NCBI GenBank assembly: GCA_013813775.1
Contig: JACCRE010000195.1
Coordinates: 1 to 64,000, forward strand
Direction: 5' to 3'
Length of the DNA: 64,000 nucleotides
Source: Planctomycetaceae bacterium
GTDB lineage: Bacteria > Planctomycetota > Planctomycetia > Planctomycetales > Planctomycetaceae
The position numbers and the translations under genes were made by a program. A model generated the notes under the pieces. It saw nothing but the letters and a program-made list of their open reading frames with translations, searched no databases and was not told the DNA's origin. This document shows, one piece after another, positions 51,750 to 60,591 of the stretch (position 1 is the stretch's first letter; each line of letters begins with the position of its first letter).

Positions 51750-51944
51750 CCGCAGCCTTCCTGGGCATCTTTGAATATCGGACAGGCACGTCCTGTATTT
51801 TTAGCACATGCGAGAGAGCACTCAACCGTGGCACGCCGCCTTTTTGTCGCAGGTCGGTCTCGACGGAACGCCGTCTCGATATCGGCAGTAACGATACCGG
51901 CGATGAATGAGGACGAGCGGCAAGCGCCTTTCAGAGCGCGCATG

Positions 51945-51982
51945 AAAAAAGCGCAGGCGATGCTTTGCAGCCTCGCCTGCGC
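51945..51982 (-). terminator. Rho-independent terminator of the ferritin-like gene
   Basis: On the minus strand a perfect 10-base stem (gcgcaggcga/tcgcctgcgc) with a 12-base loop is followed by six T. It lies 38 bases after the stop of the ferritin-like gene. Confidence 0.85.
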
Positions 51983-52020
51983 CCGTCGCATCTCGATCGC
52001 TCATCCATGAGCCGTGGCTT

Positions 52021-52746
52021 TCACAGGCCGGAGTACAGGAACTTCGGCACGTTGATGTTGTAGAACTCGGCCTCGAGGTATTCGAGAGCCAGCGCGAAGT
52101 TCAGGATGGCGACGTCGTTCTCAAACGACTTCGTGGTCGTCGAGAAGGCGAGCGGCGGGCCGCCGTTCAGATCCCGGATGAAGGGGCCGGCGAGCGCAAC
52201 GACTTCTTCTTGAACCAGCGCTCGCTCGAAGCTTTGCTCTTCGCCCAGAACGTTCATCGTGATCCGGTCGCCGCGCCGTGTGTTCAACCAGCCGGCGTGG
52301 CGAGCTTCGATGAAGGCGATCTCCGCCGCCCGTGCCAGCACCTCGGGATTGAGGATGAAACCGGCCGCCCCGAGATACGCCCCTACGCCCGTGTTCTCAA
52401 GCGCCTGGGCCGCCTGGGTGAAGCTCAGGAAGTCGGGCAGTTCGAGGTTGTTGAAATTGGGCTTGGGCCGGGCGTCGGCCCCCAGAACGACTTGCAATCG
52501 AGCGACGTGTTGATTCTCGTGAATCAAAAGGTCGGTGAAGTTCGTCACATCGCTATCGCTGATGTGGTTCGCGCTCGCCGTGTCGGGTGACATGGCGACC
52601 ATCGCAGCGGGCACCGCCACCCCGGCGACCGCGGCCTTGCGCAGGAAGCTGCGGCGATCGCCGCGAGCGACCGGGATCGTGGTCTCCAGATCCGTCGCGA
52701 GATTACGAGATTCGCCCGCTCCCCCAAACAAAGGGAATGACTTCAC
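52021..52746 (-). CDS. Tat-exported ferritin-like (Ferritin_2) protein
   Basis: A 241-residue protein. A twin-arginine signal (GDRRSFLRKAAVAGVAVPAA, about 29-48) is followed by a helical ferritin-like domain. It has LLIHENQHVARLQVVLG, IAFIEARHAGWLN and ALEYLEAEFYNI, with Glu and His residues spaced as in a di-iron four-helix bundle. Such proteins are linked to desiccation or oxidative stress, but no activity is proven. A GTG at 52746 has the Shine-Dalgarno aaggag 7 bases upstream, which decides the start over the longer frame. Confidence 0.85.
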   Translation of the reverse strand: MKSFPLFGGAGESRNLATDLETTIPVARGDRRSFLRKAAVAGVAVPAAMVAMSPDTASANHISDSDVTNFTDLLIHENQHVARLQVVLGADARPKPNFNNLELPDFLSFTQAAQALENTGVGAYLGAAGFILNPEVLARAAEIAFIEARHAGWLNTRRGDRITMNVLGEEQSFERALVQEEVVALAGPFIRDLNGGPPLAFSTTTKSFENDVAILNFALALEYLEAEFYNINVPKFLYSGL

Positions 52747-53280
52747 GTTGCAGCTCCTTGGATAATGACCTGAAAGGGTGGAGTGCGTTCCTGCTCCGGA
52801 CGCTCGCAACAAATCGCGGTGACGGGAGCAACTGACGCATCCTCACGGAACCAAGGCATCGTGACGATGGTTTCGATAAGAAACGACCGGGGCTTTCAGA
52901 TTACGCCGCATGGGACGATTTCCTAGATAAGGAGGATTGGGCAGGCAGTGATGAGAAGGCGGCTTACGCCGCCAACAAGAAATGCGCGGATTATAGGGGA
53001 GAACGGCAGCAACGAACGGAGGCGCGGTCATCGCTGTGTAAACACAACCCGCTGCTGCTCTTCGGAAGCGTTCACGCCACTGGAACCTGTTCTTCTCGTG
53101 ACCCGCCGGCTAAACTGTTCCATCCAAGTAGGGTCCATAGCCCGATCTCCGTTAGGAGAGCCTCTCCCGGCCTCCACCTGCTTTGATGGCGAACCGACGT
53201 GGACCGTCCGTGTCGAAGTTCGGTCGCACGCCCGCCCCCGCGGGTTTCCGCCGCTCTTTCTTATTGCTGCCACCGCCGCG
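52747..53280. other. Gene-free stretch upstream of leuC
   Basis: This 534-base space separates divergent genes and should hold the leuC promoter and any leucine-responsive control. Frames through it have no family match. I looked for a leader peptide with a run of leucine codons or a T-box and saw none I would report. No repeat recognised. Confidence 0.45.
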
Positions 53281-54702
53281 ATGTCCGATCGCCGAAATCT
53301 CTTCAACAAGGTCTGGGATCTTCACACCGTTCGGGAATTGCCGAGCGGGCAGACGCAGCTCTTCATCGGGCTGCATCTCGTTCACGAGGTCACAAGCCCG
53401 CAGGCGTTCGCGATGCTTCGCGAGCGTGGCCTCAAGGTGGCCTATCCCGAGCGGACGTTCGCGACGGTCGATCACATCGTGCCGACCGACAATCAGGCTC
53501 GGCCGTTCGCGGATTCGCTCGCCGAGCAAATGATGTCGGCGATCGAGAAGAACTGCCGCGAATTCGGCGTGACGCTGCTCGATCTCGGCAGCGGTCGGCA
53601 GGGGATTGTGCATGTCGTCGGGCCGGAACTCGGCCTCACGCAACCCGGCCTCACGATCGTGTGCGGCGACAGCCATACGAGCACGCACGGGGCGTTCGGC
53701 ACGATCGCGCTCGGCATCGGCACGAGCCAGGTGGCCCATGTGCTGTCGACCCAGACGATGGCGCTGAATCGCCCGAAGGTCCGTCGTATCGAGGTCAACG
53801 GCGAACTTCGGCCCGGCGTGTACGCGAAAGACGTGATCCTGCACATCATCCGCATCTTGGGCGTGCAAGGCGGACAGGGCTACGCCTATGAATACGCCGG
53901 CGAAATCTTCGATCGGATGACGATGGAGGAACGCATGACGGTCTGCAACATGAGCATCGAAGGCGGTGCCCGTTGCGGTTACGTCAACCCCGACCAAACG
54001 ACTGTCGATTATTTGCGAGGCCGGCCGCATATCCCGACGGGTGCCGCGTTCGAACGGGCGGCGGAATGGTGGCTGAGCCTGGCTTCGCCCGCCGACGCTC
54101 AATATGACGACGTTGTTCGCATCGACGGCCGGCGGATCGAGCCGACCGTGACGTGGGGCATCAATCCCGGCCAGAGCGTCGGCGTCACCGAGCGTTTGCC
54201 GTTCCTTTCCGACCTGCCCGAGGAGGCCCGCAATGGGGCCGCCGAGGCGCTGGAGTTCATGGGATTGGAAGAAGGCCAGCCAATTGAAGGAATGAAGATC
54301 GATGTCGCGTTCGTCGGCTCATGCACGAACGGCCGCATCAGCGATCTGCGCGAAGCCGCCGAGCTCGTCCAGGGACGCCGCGTCGCCGAAGGCGTGAGGG
54401 CGCTGGTCGTCCCCGGCTCGCAGCAAGTGCGTCAACAGGCTCAGGAAGAAGGCCTCGACCGCATCTTCACGGAAGCCGGCTTCGAATGGCGCGCGGCCGG
54501 CTGCTCGATGTGCCTCGCCATGAATCCCGACAAGCTGCGCGGTCGCGAAGTGTGCGCCTCGAGCAGCAACCGCAATTTCAAGGGCCGGCAGGGCAGCCCG
54601 ACGGGCCGCACGCTGCTGATGAGCCCCGCCATGGTCATTGCCGCGGCGATTGAAGGCAAAGTGACCGACGTTCGGCACATGCTGGAACCCGTTGCGGTGT
54701 AG
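53281..54702 (+). CDS. leuC: 3-isopropylmalate dehydratase large subunit
   Basis: A 473-residue aconitase-family subunit. It isomerises 2-isopropylmalate to 3-isopropylmalate with LeuD in leucine synthesis. The [4Fe-4S] ligands are C348 (GSCTNGR), C408 and C411 (GCSMCLAMN). [14 protein letters not shown] and [20 protein letters not shown] are canonical. The ATG at 53281 ([15 protein letters not shown]) matches LeuC starts. Unusually, leuD does not follow directly: a two-gene module of about 1.2 kb lies between them. Confidence 0.96.
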   Translation: MSDRRNLFNKVWDLHTVRELPSGQTQLFIGLHLVHEVTSPQAFAMLRERGLKVAYPERTFATVDHIVPTDNQARPFADSLAEQMMSAIEKNCREFGVTLLDLGSGRQGIVHVVGPELGLTQPGLTIVCGDSHTSTHGAFGTIALGIGTSQVAHVLSTQTMALNRPKVRRIEVNGELRPGVYAKDVILHIIRILGVQGGQGYAYEYAGEIFDRMTMEERMTVCNMSIEGGARCGYVNPDQTTVDYLRGRPHIPTGAAFERAAEWWLSLASPADAQYDDVVRIDGRRIEPTVTWGINPGQSVGVTERLPFLSDLPEEARNGAAEALEFMGLEEGQPIEGMKIDVAFVGSCTNGRISDLREAAELVQGRRVAEGVRALVVPGSQQVRQQAQEEGLDRIFTEAGFEWRAAGCSMCLAMNPDKLRGREVCASSSNRNFKGRQGSPTGRTLLMSPAMVIAAAIEGKVTDVRHMLEPVAV

Positions 54703-54744
54703 GATCCCAACTTAACTGACGGCGGAACAGTCGGATTGATTGTT

Positions 54745-55374
54745 ATGAACACGACGTCGGCTATTGAGATCACCGAGCGGATACGGCAGACGCAGATCGC
54801 CGACAGAGTCGTAGCGGCCGCAGAGGCGGTCTCACGCCTCGTGAGTTCGGGAATTAGCCAAGAATGGGATCTCGCCAAAGATTCAGAAGGTCGAGAGGGG
54901 GTACGCCTCCGGCTCACCGATGGATTCGGTGGAGAGGCGACCACCGATTTCCTTCCCGGTGAACTCTCGATTGTTCGGCATGTTGAAGAGAAAACGCGTC
55001 GCCTCGCAGATGCTCTCGGTGCCGTCACCATCTGGCAATCTGAGGTCCACACGCTTTGCGTCCGGATTCGCGAGTGGATTCGCGAACTAGGCGAGGACGT
55101 TTATATCGAAGCCGAAACGGTCGCACTTCACGAGCCGCAGGCTGGTCATTATCGCGCCGACGGCCTTCGTATTCGTTTCGGGGTCGGCGAGATGGTCGTT
55201 CGACCGGTCGCGCGTTGGGTGGTGGGAGCCAATGGCCGCGTCGATTTTCTGGGAAGCGAAGAGCGATTCACTCTCATCCTTATCGAAAGTGAGTGGTTAT
55301 GGGTTGACGATATGGCGATCCTGGATCGCGATCTCTTCTTGAAGCTCGCCCGTGACTGCCTCGGTTTGGCATGA
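54745..55374 (+). CDS. Unknown protein, first gene of the module inside leuCD
   Basis: A 209-residue soluble protein. The first 30 residues are helical (ITERIRQTQIADRVVAAAEA). Charged alpha/beta segments follow, and a C-terminal beta-rich part (RIRFGVGEMVVRPVARWVVG, then GSEERFTLILIESEWLWVDD) ends in a helix (LKLARDCLGLA). No MNT nucleotidyltransferase motif, DNA-binding helix-turn-helix or membrane helix is seen. It overlaps the HEPN gene by ATGA, so the two are coupled. Fewer G and C than in the flanking leu genes suggests transfer. The partner role is inferred from position only. Confidence 0.7.
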   Translation: MNTTSAIEITERIRQTQIADRVVAAAEAVSRLVSSGISQEWDLAKDSEGREGVRLRLTDGFGGEATTDFLPGELSIVRHVEEKTRRLADALGAVTIWQSEVHTLCVRIREWIRELGEDVYIEAETVALHEPQAGHYRADGLRIRFGVGEMVVRPVARWVVGANGRVDFLGSEERFTLILIESEWLWVDDMAILDRDLFLKLARDCLGLA

Positions 55375-55898
55375 GCAATCCTCTCGATCCAGTGATCGCA
55401 TGGTTCACCACGGCCCGAGACGCTCTTCGCATCGCGAAGCGTTCGATCACGAGGAAGCCTTTGGGGCTCATTACTGACCGTCATACCCAGTTCTTCGGAA
55501 TACCCGCAGAACAGGCGACCGATAACGTCGTAGCGGCAGAGGAGGAACTGAACCGACTGGTGGTGCTCGCGCTCGTCGCGGTATTCGAACGTACGTTGAG
55601 GGACTCAATCATTAATCGGTCGACGCCACATTTGCCGAATGCCTCACTGACCGACAGGCGAATCATCGACCAGATCACCCAGGACATCGAGTTCTGGCAT
55701 TTCTCACAGCGTCTGCTCGAAGTATTCGATACGGTGGAGTTGGCGCTTCGAGGTCAAGTCCGACAGCTCGTCGAGTACCGCAACTGGGTCGCGCACGGCC
55801 GATCCGCCGTCGCACCGCCACCTGTCAACGTACTGCCACAATTAGCATATGAGAGACTTTCGAAGTTCCTCCAAGAAGCCGGAATCATCACAGTTTGA
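55371..55898 (+). CDS. HEPN-domain protein (candidate RNase/toxin)
   Basis: A 175-residue all-helical protein. Near the C-terminus, EYRNWVAHGRS carries R137-N138-x3-H142, the R-x4-H motif of HEPN ribonucleases and of HEPN toxins, in the usual helix. Long helices before it (EEELNRLVVLALVAVFERTL, then IIDQITQDIEFWHFSQRLLE) fit the four-helix HEPN bundle. No membrane segment. Known HEPN proteins often form toxin-antitoxin or defence pairs; this one is coupled to the unknown gene just upstream. It ends 9 bases before leuD. Activity is inference from the motif. Confidence 0.72.
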   Translation: MSNPLDPVIAWFTTARDALRIAKRSITRKPLGLITDRHTQFFGIPAEQATDNVVAAEEELNRLVVLALVAVFERTLRDSIINRSTPHLPNASLTDRRIIDQITQDIEFWHFSQRLLEVFDTVELALRGQVRQLVEYRNWVAHGRSAVAPPPVNVLPQLAYERLSKFLQEAGIITV

Positions 55899-55907
55899 GA
55901 GTCCCCC

Positions 55908-56501
55908 ATGCCTGAAATCAAGCACGTCACCGGCCGCGGCGTTCCGTTGTTGCTCGACGACATCGATACCGACCGCATCATTCCCGCACGCTACTTGCGA
56001 TGCGTGACGTTCGACGGCCTGGGCGAGCACGCCTTTGAAGACGACCGCGCCCAGGACCCGTCGCACCCGTTCAACGATTCCCGTTACGGGGGCGGACACG
56101 TGCTGGTTTCCGGCCGCAACTTCGGGTGCGGTTCATCGCGCGAGCACGCGCCGCAGTCGCTCAGGCGGTGGGGGATTCAGGCGGTCGTCGCCGAGAGCTT
56201 CGCCGAGATCTTTTTCGGCAACTGCACGTCGCTGGGGATTCCCTGCGTGACGGCGAGTCGTGCCGATCTCGAAGGCCTGGCGGCCGCGATCCGCACCTGC
56301 CCCGAAACGCAGATCACCGTCGATCTCCAAACCTGCGAAATCCGCTATGGCGACGAGGTCGTCGCGATCAACATCCCGGCGAGCACCCGCAACGCCTTGA
56401 TGACAGGTCGATACGACTTCCTCGGCCAGTTGCTCGATGCCGCCCCGCAGGTGCGTGAGACGGCCGATCGCCTGCCCTACATGGCAGCGTTCGCAAGTTG
56501 A
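55908..56501 (+). CDS. leuD: 3-isopropylmalate dehydratase small subunit
   Basis: A 197-residue Leu[15 protein letters not shown] opens the swivel domain, [17 protein letters not shown] is the active-site signature and [15 protein letters not shown] is the family segment. It pairs with LeuC (53281) in leucine biosynthesis. It starts 9 bases after the HEPN stop, so it must be transcribed through, or from within, the inserted module. Confidence 0.95.
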   Translation: MPEIKHVTGRGVPLLLDDIDTDRIIPARYLRCVTFDGLGEHAFEDDRAQDPSHPFNDSRYGGGHVLVSGRNFGCGSSREHAPQSLRRWGIQAVVAESFAEIFFGNCTSLGIPCVTASRADLEGLAAAIRTCPETQITVDLQTCEIRYGDEVVAINIPASTRNALMTGRYDFLGQLLDAAPQVRETADRLPYMAAFAS

Positions 56502-56513
56502 CGCACGCCGCGG

Positions 56514-57623
56514 CTACGGCTGAACGAACGCGACGCATACGGGCTTGTCGACCGAGACCCTGTTCGGGCCGGGCGAGAGCTTGCCGGTCTTGGGGTCGAT
56601 GGCCAGAGCAGTAAGATCGTTGCTCTTTTGACCCGCCGCGACCAGCCAGCGACCGCTCGGATCGATGCCGAAGCCGCGAGGCACGGACACGCCCGCGGAA
56701 GCGATCTCGATCAACGACAGTTCGCCGTCTTGTCCGACGTTGAAGGCGGCGATGCTGTCGTGGCCGCGGTTCGAGACGTAGAGCCATTTTCCGTTGGGAT
56801 GCAGAAAGATCTCGGCGGTCGAGTTGCCCGGCACAGGCTTCCCGTCGGGCAACGTCGAGACGGTCTGCTTCGGGCTGAGGGCTCCCGACTTCGGATCCCG
56901 GCTGAAGGCGGTGACGGCGCTCGTCATTTCATTGTTCGCGAAAGCGAAGCGACCGTTCGGATGCATTGCCAAGTGCCGCGGCCCGCCGCCCGGCGGCACT
57001 TTGGCCGAGCGCGGCTCGGTCGGCGTCAGCGTTCCCTCTTCCGAATTCAGTCGGAAGATGAGCACCTCGTCGGTGCCGAGATCGCAGGCATAGACGAAGC
57101 TGTTTTCGCCGTCCGCGTAGATCGCGTGCAGGTGCGGCCCCTCTTGCCGCGCCTTGTCCGGGCCGCTGCCGGTGTTCTCGATGACCGCCGAGGCTTCGTC
57201 GAGCGATCCATCAGCCTTGAGAGGCAGACACGCAAGGCTGCCGGCGCCGTAGCTCGCCGTGAAGACGTTGCGACCGTCGGGAGACACCGAGACGTGGCAT
57301 GGGCCGCCTCCTCCGGATGATTGAGTGTTCAGTTTCTTGAGTTTGCCGTCGGCGTCGATCGCGTACGCGCTGACGTCCCCCTCCGTCGGTTCATGAACGG
57401 CATAGAGGAATTGGCCGTTCGGATGAATGGCGACGAAACTCGGCCCCGGAGCTTCCGCAGCGAGTTCGGGCTGCGAGAGTTCTCCGGTCTCCACGTCGAG
57501 CACGGCGCGATAAATTCCCTGGCTGCCGCCGGGAGACGTGTAGGTGCCGATGTAGAACGGCACGCCGTCGGCCGCTTGAGCAGCGCTCGTGACGAAGGCA
57601 AAGATCAGAAAAAGGCGTTTCAT
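56514..57623 (-). CDS. Exported YbhE-type lactonase-fold beta-propeller
   Basis: A 369-residue seven-bladed propeller of the 6-phosphogluconolactonase (Pgl/YbhE) family. Repeated blades read like FVAIHPNGQFLYAVHE, HVSVSPDGRNVFTASYG, LAMHPNGRFAFANN and FLHPNGKWLYVSNRGHDS. A signal peptide (MKRLFLIFAFVTSAAQAADG) sends it to the periplasm, which is unlike the cytoplasmic E. coli enzyme, so the substrate may be another lactone. The ATG at 57623 sits at the signal peptide. Convergent with leuD across 12 bases. Confidence 0.87.
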   Translation of the reverse strand: MKRLFLIFAFVTSAAQAADGVPFYIGTYTSPGGSQGIYRAVLDVETGELSQPELAAEAPGPSFVAIHPNGQFLYAVHEPTEGDVSAYAIDADGKLKKLNTQSSGGGGPCHVSVSPDGRNVFTASYGAGSLACLPLKADGSLDEASAVIENTGSGPDKARQEGPHLHAIYADGENSFVYACDLGTDEVLIFRLNSEEGTLTPTEPRSAKVPPGGGPRHLAMHPNGRFAFANNEMTSAVTAFSRDPKSGALSPKQTVSTLPDGKPVPGNSTAEIFLHPNGKWLYVSNRGHDSIAAFNVGQDGELSLIEIASAGVSVPRGFGIDPSGRWLVAAGQKSNDLTALAIDPKTGKLSPGPNRVSVDKPVCVAFVQP

Positions 57624-57718
57624 GGCGAAGCATCCCTCGACGAGCGGCGATGGTCTGACGCCGGAATATCGTAACGACTCTCTCATCCAACCGTCACTGA
57701 ATCCGTTCCGGTGATCTT

Positions 57719-57747
57719 TTGCCTTCGAACGCCCGATTGTGTAAGAT
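57719..57747 (+). promoter_or_regulatory. Possible sigma-70-type promoter of the DUF1592 operon
   Basis: TTGCCT (57719-57724) and TAAGAT (57742-57747) with 17 bases between, 163 bases before the ATG at 57910. Both boxes are moderately good. It lies in the 286-base gap between divergent genes. By eye only. Confidence 0.35.
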
Positions 57748-57909
57748 CAACGAAGCTGGATTCGTTGAAGCGGCAGATGAATTCTGACGGCTGAGACGGA
57801 ATCCCGTCCCTCCTCAAGAATGGCACCGAGTTCGGCTCTCGGGTGACGTGCCTCCTACCATTGCTGCCGCGCCGAATCACCGGCGTTCCGGCGGCTGGAA
57901 GTCGAAACG

Positions 57910-60591
57910 ATGCGTTTGCGGCTGACCTGCAGGTCCTGCGGGACCAGTTTTCTCGTCGATGCGCGGCATTCCGGTAAGACCGGACGGTGCCCGAAGTCCG
58001 ATTGTGCCGCGCCCATCAAGGTGCCTGCGGCCAAGAAATCCACCGATAAACCGTCGATCGCTCAACCTGAAACAGTTTCCGTTCTGCCGGCTCGCCGTTC
58101 AAACAATCCTGTTCGTAGGCAGCCGACGCGGAAACCGAGACGCCCCGCACTGCCCTATGTCGCCGTTGGCGGGATTCTGACGCTGACGGTCGGAACGGTG
58201 CTGTTGCTGGATGTGATGGCCCCGTCGGGCTCGCCCGTGGCTTCGGTCGTTCCTGCCACAGGCCTCTTGCTGGCTTCCGATGCGGTCGCCGCCGCTCAGC
58301 CGGTCTCGGTTCCCGAAGATCCGGAATACAAGAAGACGATCGCGCCGTTCTTCACGCAGTTTTGCATCGACTGTCACGGCCCCGACTATGCGGAGGCCGA
58401 CCTGAACCTCGCCTCCTATGAGTCGGTCGCTTCGCTGAAGGCCGATCGCAAAAAGTGGAACCAGATCCTGGGGATCGTGCGCATCGGCGCGATGCCGCCC
58501 TCCGACCATGAGCCGCAGCCATCGATGGAGCTGCGCCGGACCGTCACCGACTGGCTCGATCGCACGATCAATCACGTCGATTGCAACGTCGTGAACGATC
58601 CCGGTCGTGTCACGATCCGTCGGCTCAACCGCGTCGAATACAACAACACGATCCGCGATCTTGTCGGCGTCGATTTCGAGCCGGCGGCTGATTTTCCGTC
58701 CGACGACGTCGGCAATGGCTTCGACAACCAGGGCGACGTGCTGACGTTGCCCCCGTTGCTGATGGAAAAATACCTCGACGCCGCGGAACAGATCACCGAC
58801 AAAGCGATCGTCGCCAAGACAGATGCGAAACTCGCCGAGCGCAAGGACGGCGAGAGACTCGCGACCACCGGCGAAGCCGCGAGACGGTTCGAGTTCAAGA
58901 AGGGCGAGTACCTGCTGCGTGCCGAAGTGCAGGCCGATCAGGCCGGCGAGGAGCTCGCGAAGGCGGAGCTCCGGCTGGACGGCGAGCCGCTGCAAACGTT
59001 TGAAGTACAAGGCCACGATCAGGCCAACGTCTTTGAAGTCTCCGTCACCATCGATGAAGACGATCGCAAGCGGTTCGGCGTCGCCTTCCTGAACGACTTC
59101 TACGATCCCAAGGCGGACGATCCCGAACACCGCGATCGCAATCTCGACGTGAATTGGCTGGAAGTTCAGGGTCCAAAGGGAGCGACGCCGGAACTGCCCG
59201 AGACGCACACGAAGCTCGTGTTCGTCACTCCGACCGAAGGGAAAACGGTCCGCGAAGTCGCCGAAGAGCTGTTCAATCGCTTCACCGCCCGTGCTTACCG
59301 TCGTCCCGCTGACCCGGTCGAGGTGAACAGGCTCGCGAATCTCGTCGAGATGGCGGTCGGTCAGGGCGAAACGTTCGAGCAAGCCGTGGCCTATGGCGTG
59401 CAGGCGGTTCTCGTTTCACCGCACTTTCTCTTCCGAGTGGAAGACGATGCGAAGCCGGCCGACAGCGAGAATCTCGCACTCGCCGATTACGAACTTGCGA
59501 GCCGGCTGAGCTACTTCCTCTGGTCGAGCATGCCCGATGCGGTGTTGTTCGACCTCGCCGCGAAAGGGGAGCTCTCGAAGCCGGAGGTGACGTCGGCCCA
59601 GATCAAGCGGATGCTGGCGGACGAGAAATCCACTTCGCTCGTCGAGAACTTTTTCGGGCAGTGGTTGAACCTGCGAAACCTCGACGAAATCAGCCCGGAT
59701 ACGCGTGAGTTTCGGTGGTGGACGACGCAGCTCAAGACCGCGATGCGGAAGGAAACGGAACTCTTCTGCAAGGCGATCGTTTCCGAAGACCGCAGCATTC
59801 TCGACGTGCTCGACGCCGACTTCACCTTCGTGAATCCGCGCCTCGCCGAGTTGTACGGCATCAAATGGCAGGACCAGGATCCGCAAGACCTCTACTTCGC
59901 CTATAAGGGCAATCGCAACGATGGCGATTACCGCGGCCGTGGCCGGTCGGGCCATTACGACAAGGAAGACGAGTTCGTTCGCGTCTCGTTGCCCGAACAT
60001 CGACGGGGCGTGTTGACTCACGCGAGCATCCTCGCGCTGACGTCCAATCCCGGTGAAACCTCGCCCGTCAAACGCGGGAAGTGGATTCTCGAAAACTTGT
60101 TGGGCACTCCGCCGCCGCCCGCGCCGCCGGGCGTGCCCGCGTTCGACGACGCCAAGAAGGCGAAGCCCGACGCGACGCTGCGGCAGCAACTGGAGCTGCA
60201 CCGCTCGAACCCGAGTTGCGCGAGCTGCCATAATGTGATGGACCCGCTCGGTCTCGGCTTCGAGAATTTCGACGTGATCGGCCAATGGCGCGACAAAGAC
60301 GGCGAGCTTGAGATCGATTCGTCTGGTAAGCTTGAGACCGGGCAGGAGTTCAAAGGCGCGATCGAACTCATCGCCCTGCTCAAGGCGCGCGATCAGGAGA
60401 TCGCTCGACACTTTGTGGAGAAGCTGATGACGTTCGCGTTAGGTCGCGGTCTCGAACCCTACGACCAGTGCGCCGTCGACACGATTGTAGAAGCCGCTCG
60501 GAAAGACGATTTTCGATTTTCGTCGATCGTCACCGCGATCGTCGGAAGTGACCCGTTCCGCATGCGTCGGCAAGACGGAGGACAGCCATGA
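57910..60591 (+). CDS. Zinc ribbon-TM protein with DUF1587/1592/1588/1585 cytochrome domains
   Basis: An 893-residue protein. Residues 7-32 form a zinc ribbon (C7-x2-C10, C27-x4-C32), and a membrane helix lies at about 81-103. A planctomycete cytochrome C domain has one heme motif, C152-x2-C155-H156 (FCIDCHGP). The DUF1587, DUF1592 and DUF1588 regions follow; the last has SCASCHNVMDPLGLGFENFD, a second CxxCH. A C-terminal DUF1585 part ends it (FVEKLMTFALGRGLEPYDQC). The family is exported and thought to be redox-active in polymer breakdown. The cytoplasmic ribbon before the helix is unusual. Coupled to the DUF1552 gene by ATGA. Confidence 0.9.
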   Translation: MRLRLTCRSCGTSFLVDARHSGKTGRCPKSDCAAPIKVPAAKKSTDKPSIAQPETVSVLPARRSNNPVRRQPTRKPRRPALPYVAVGGILTLTVGTVLLLDVMAPSGSPVASVVPATGLLLASDAVAAAQPVSVPEDPEYKKTIAPFFTQFCIDCHGPDYAEADLNLASYESVASLKADRKKWNQILGIVRIGAMPPSDHEPQPSMELRRTVTDWLDRTINHVDCNVVNDPGRVTIRRLNRVEYNNTIRDLVGVDFEPAADFPSDDVGNGFDNQGDVLTLPPLLMEKYLDAAEQITDKAIVAKTDAKLAERKDGERLATTGEAARRFEFKKGEYLLRAEVQADQAGEELAKAELRLDGEPLQTFEVQGHDQANVFEVSVTIDEDDRKRFGVAFLNDFYDPKADDPEHRDRNLDVNWLEVQGPKGATPELPETHTKLVFVTPTEGKTVREVAEELFNRFTARAYRRPADPVEVNRLANLVEMAVGQGETFEQAVAYGVQAVLVSPHFLFRVEDDAKPADSENLALADYELASRLSYFLWSSMPDAVLFDLAAKGELSKPEVTSAQIKRMLADEKSTSLVENFFGQWLNLRNLDEISPDTREFRWWTTQLKTAMRKETELFCKAIVSEDRSILDVLDADFTFVNPRLAELYGIKWQDQDPQDLYFAYKGNRNDGDYRGRGRSGHYDKEDEFVRVSLPEHRRGVLTHASILALTSNPGETSPVKRGKWILENLLGTPPPPAPPGVPAFDDAKKAKPDATLRQQLELHRSNPSCASCHNVMDPLGLGFENFDVIGQWRDKDGELEIDSSGKLETGQEFKGAIELIALLKARDQEIARHFVEKLMTFALGRGLEPYDQCAVDTIVEAARKDDFRFSSIVTAIVGSDPFRMRRQDGGQP

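Noticed and set aside
51750-52020. Frames of 60-94 codons after the ferritin-like gene
   Set aside because: They overlap the Rho-independent terminator and have no family resemblance.
52747-53280. Leucine attenuator or T-box before leuC
   Set aside because: No run of leucine codons in a short leader and no T-box sequence was found by eye.
58099-59382. Open frame of 427 codons opposite the DUF1592 gene
   Set aside because: Typical antisense frame of G+C-rich coding DNA; the plus strand carries unmistakable domains and heme motifs.
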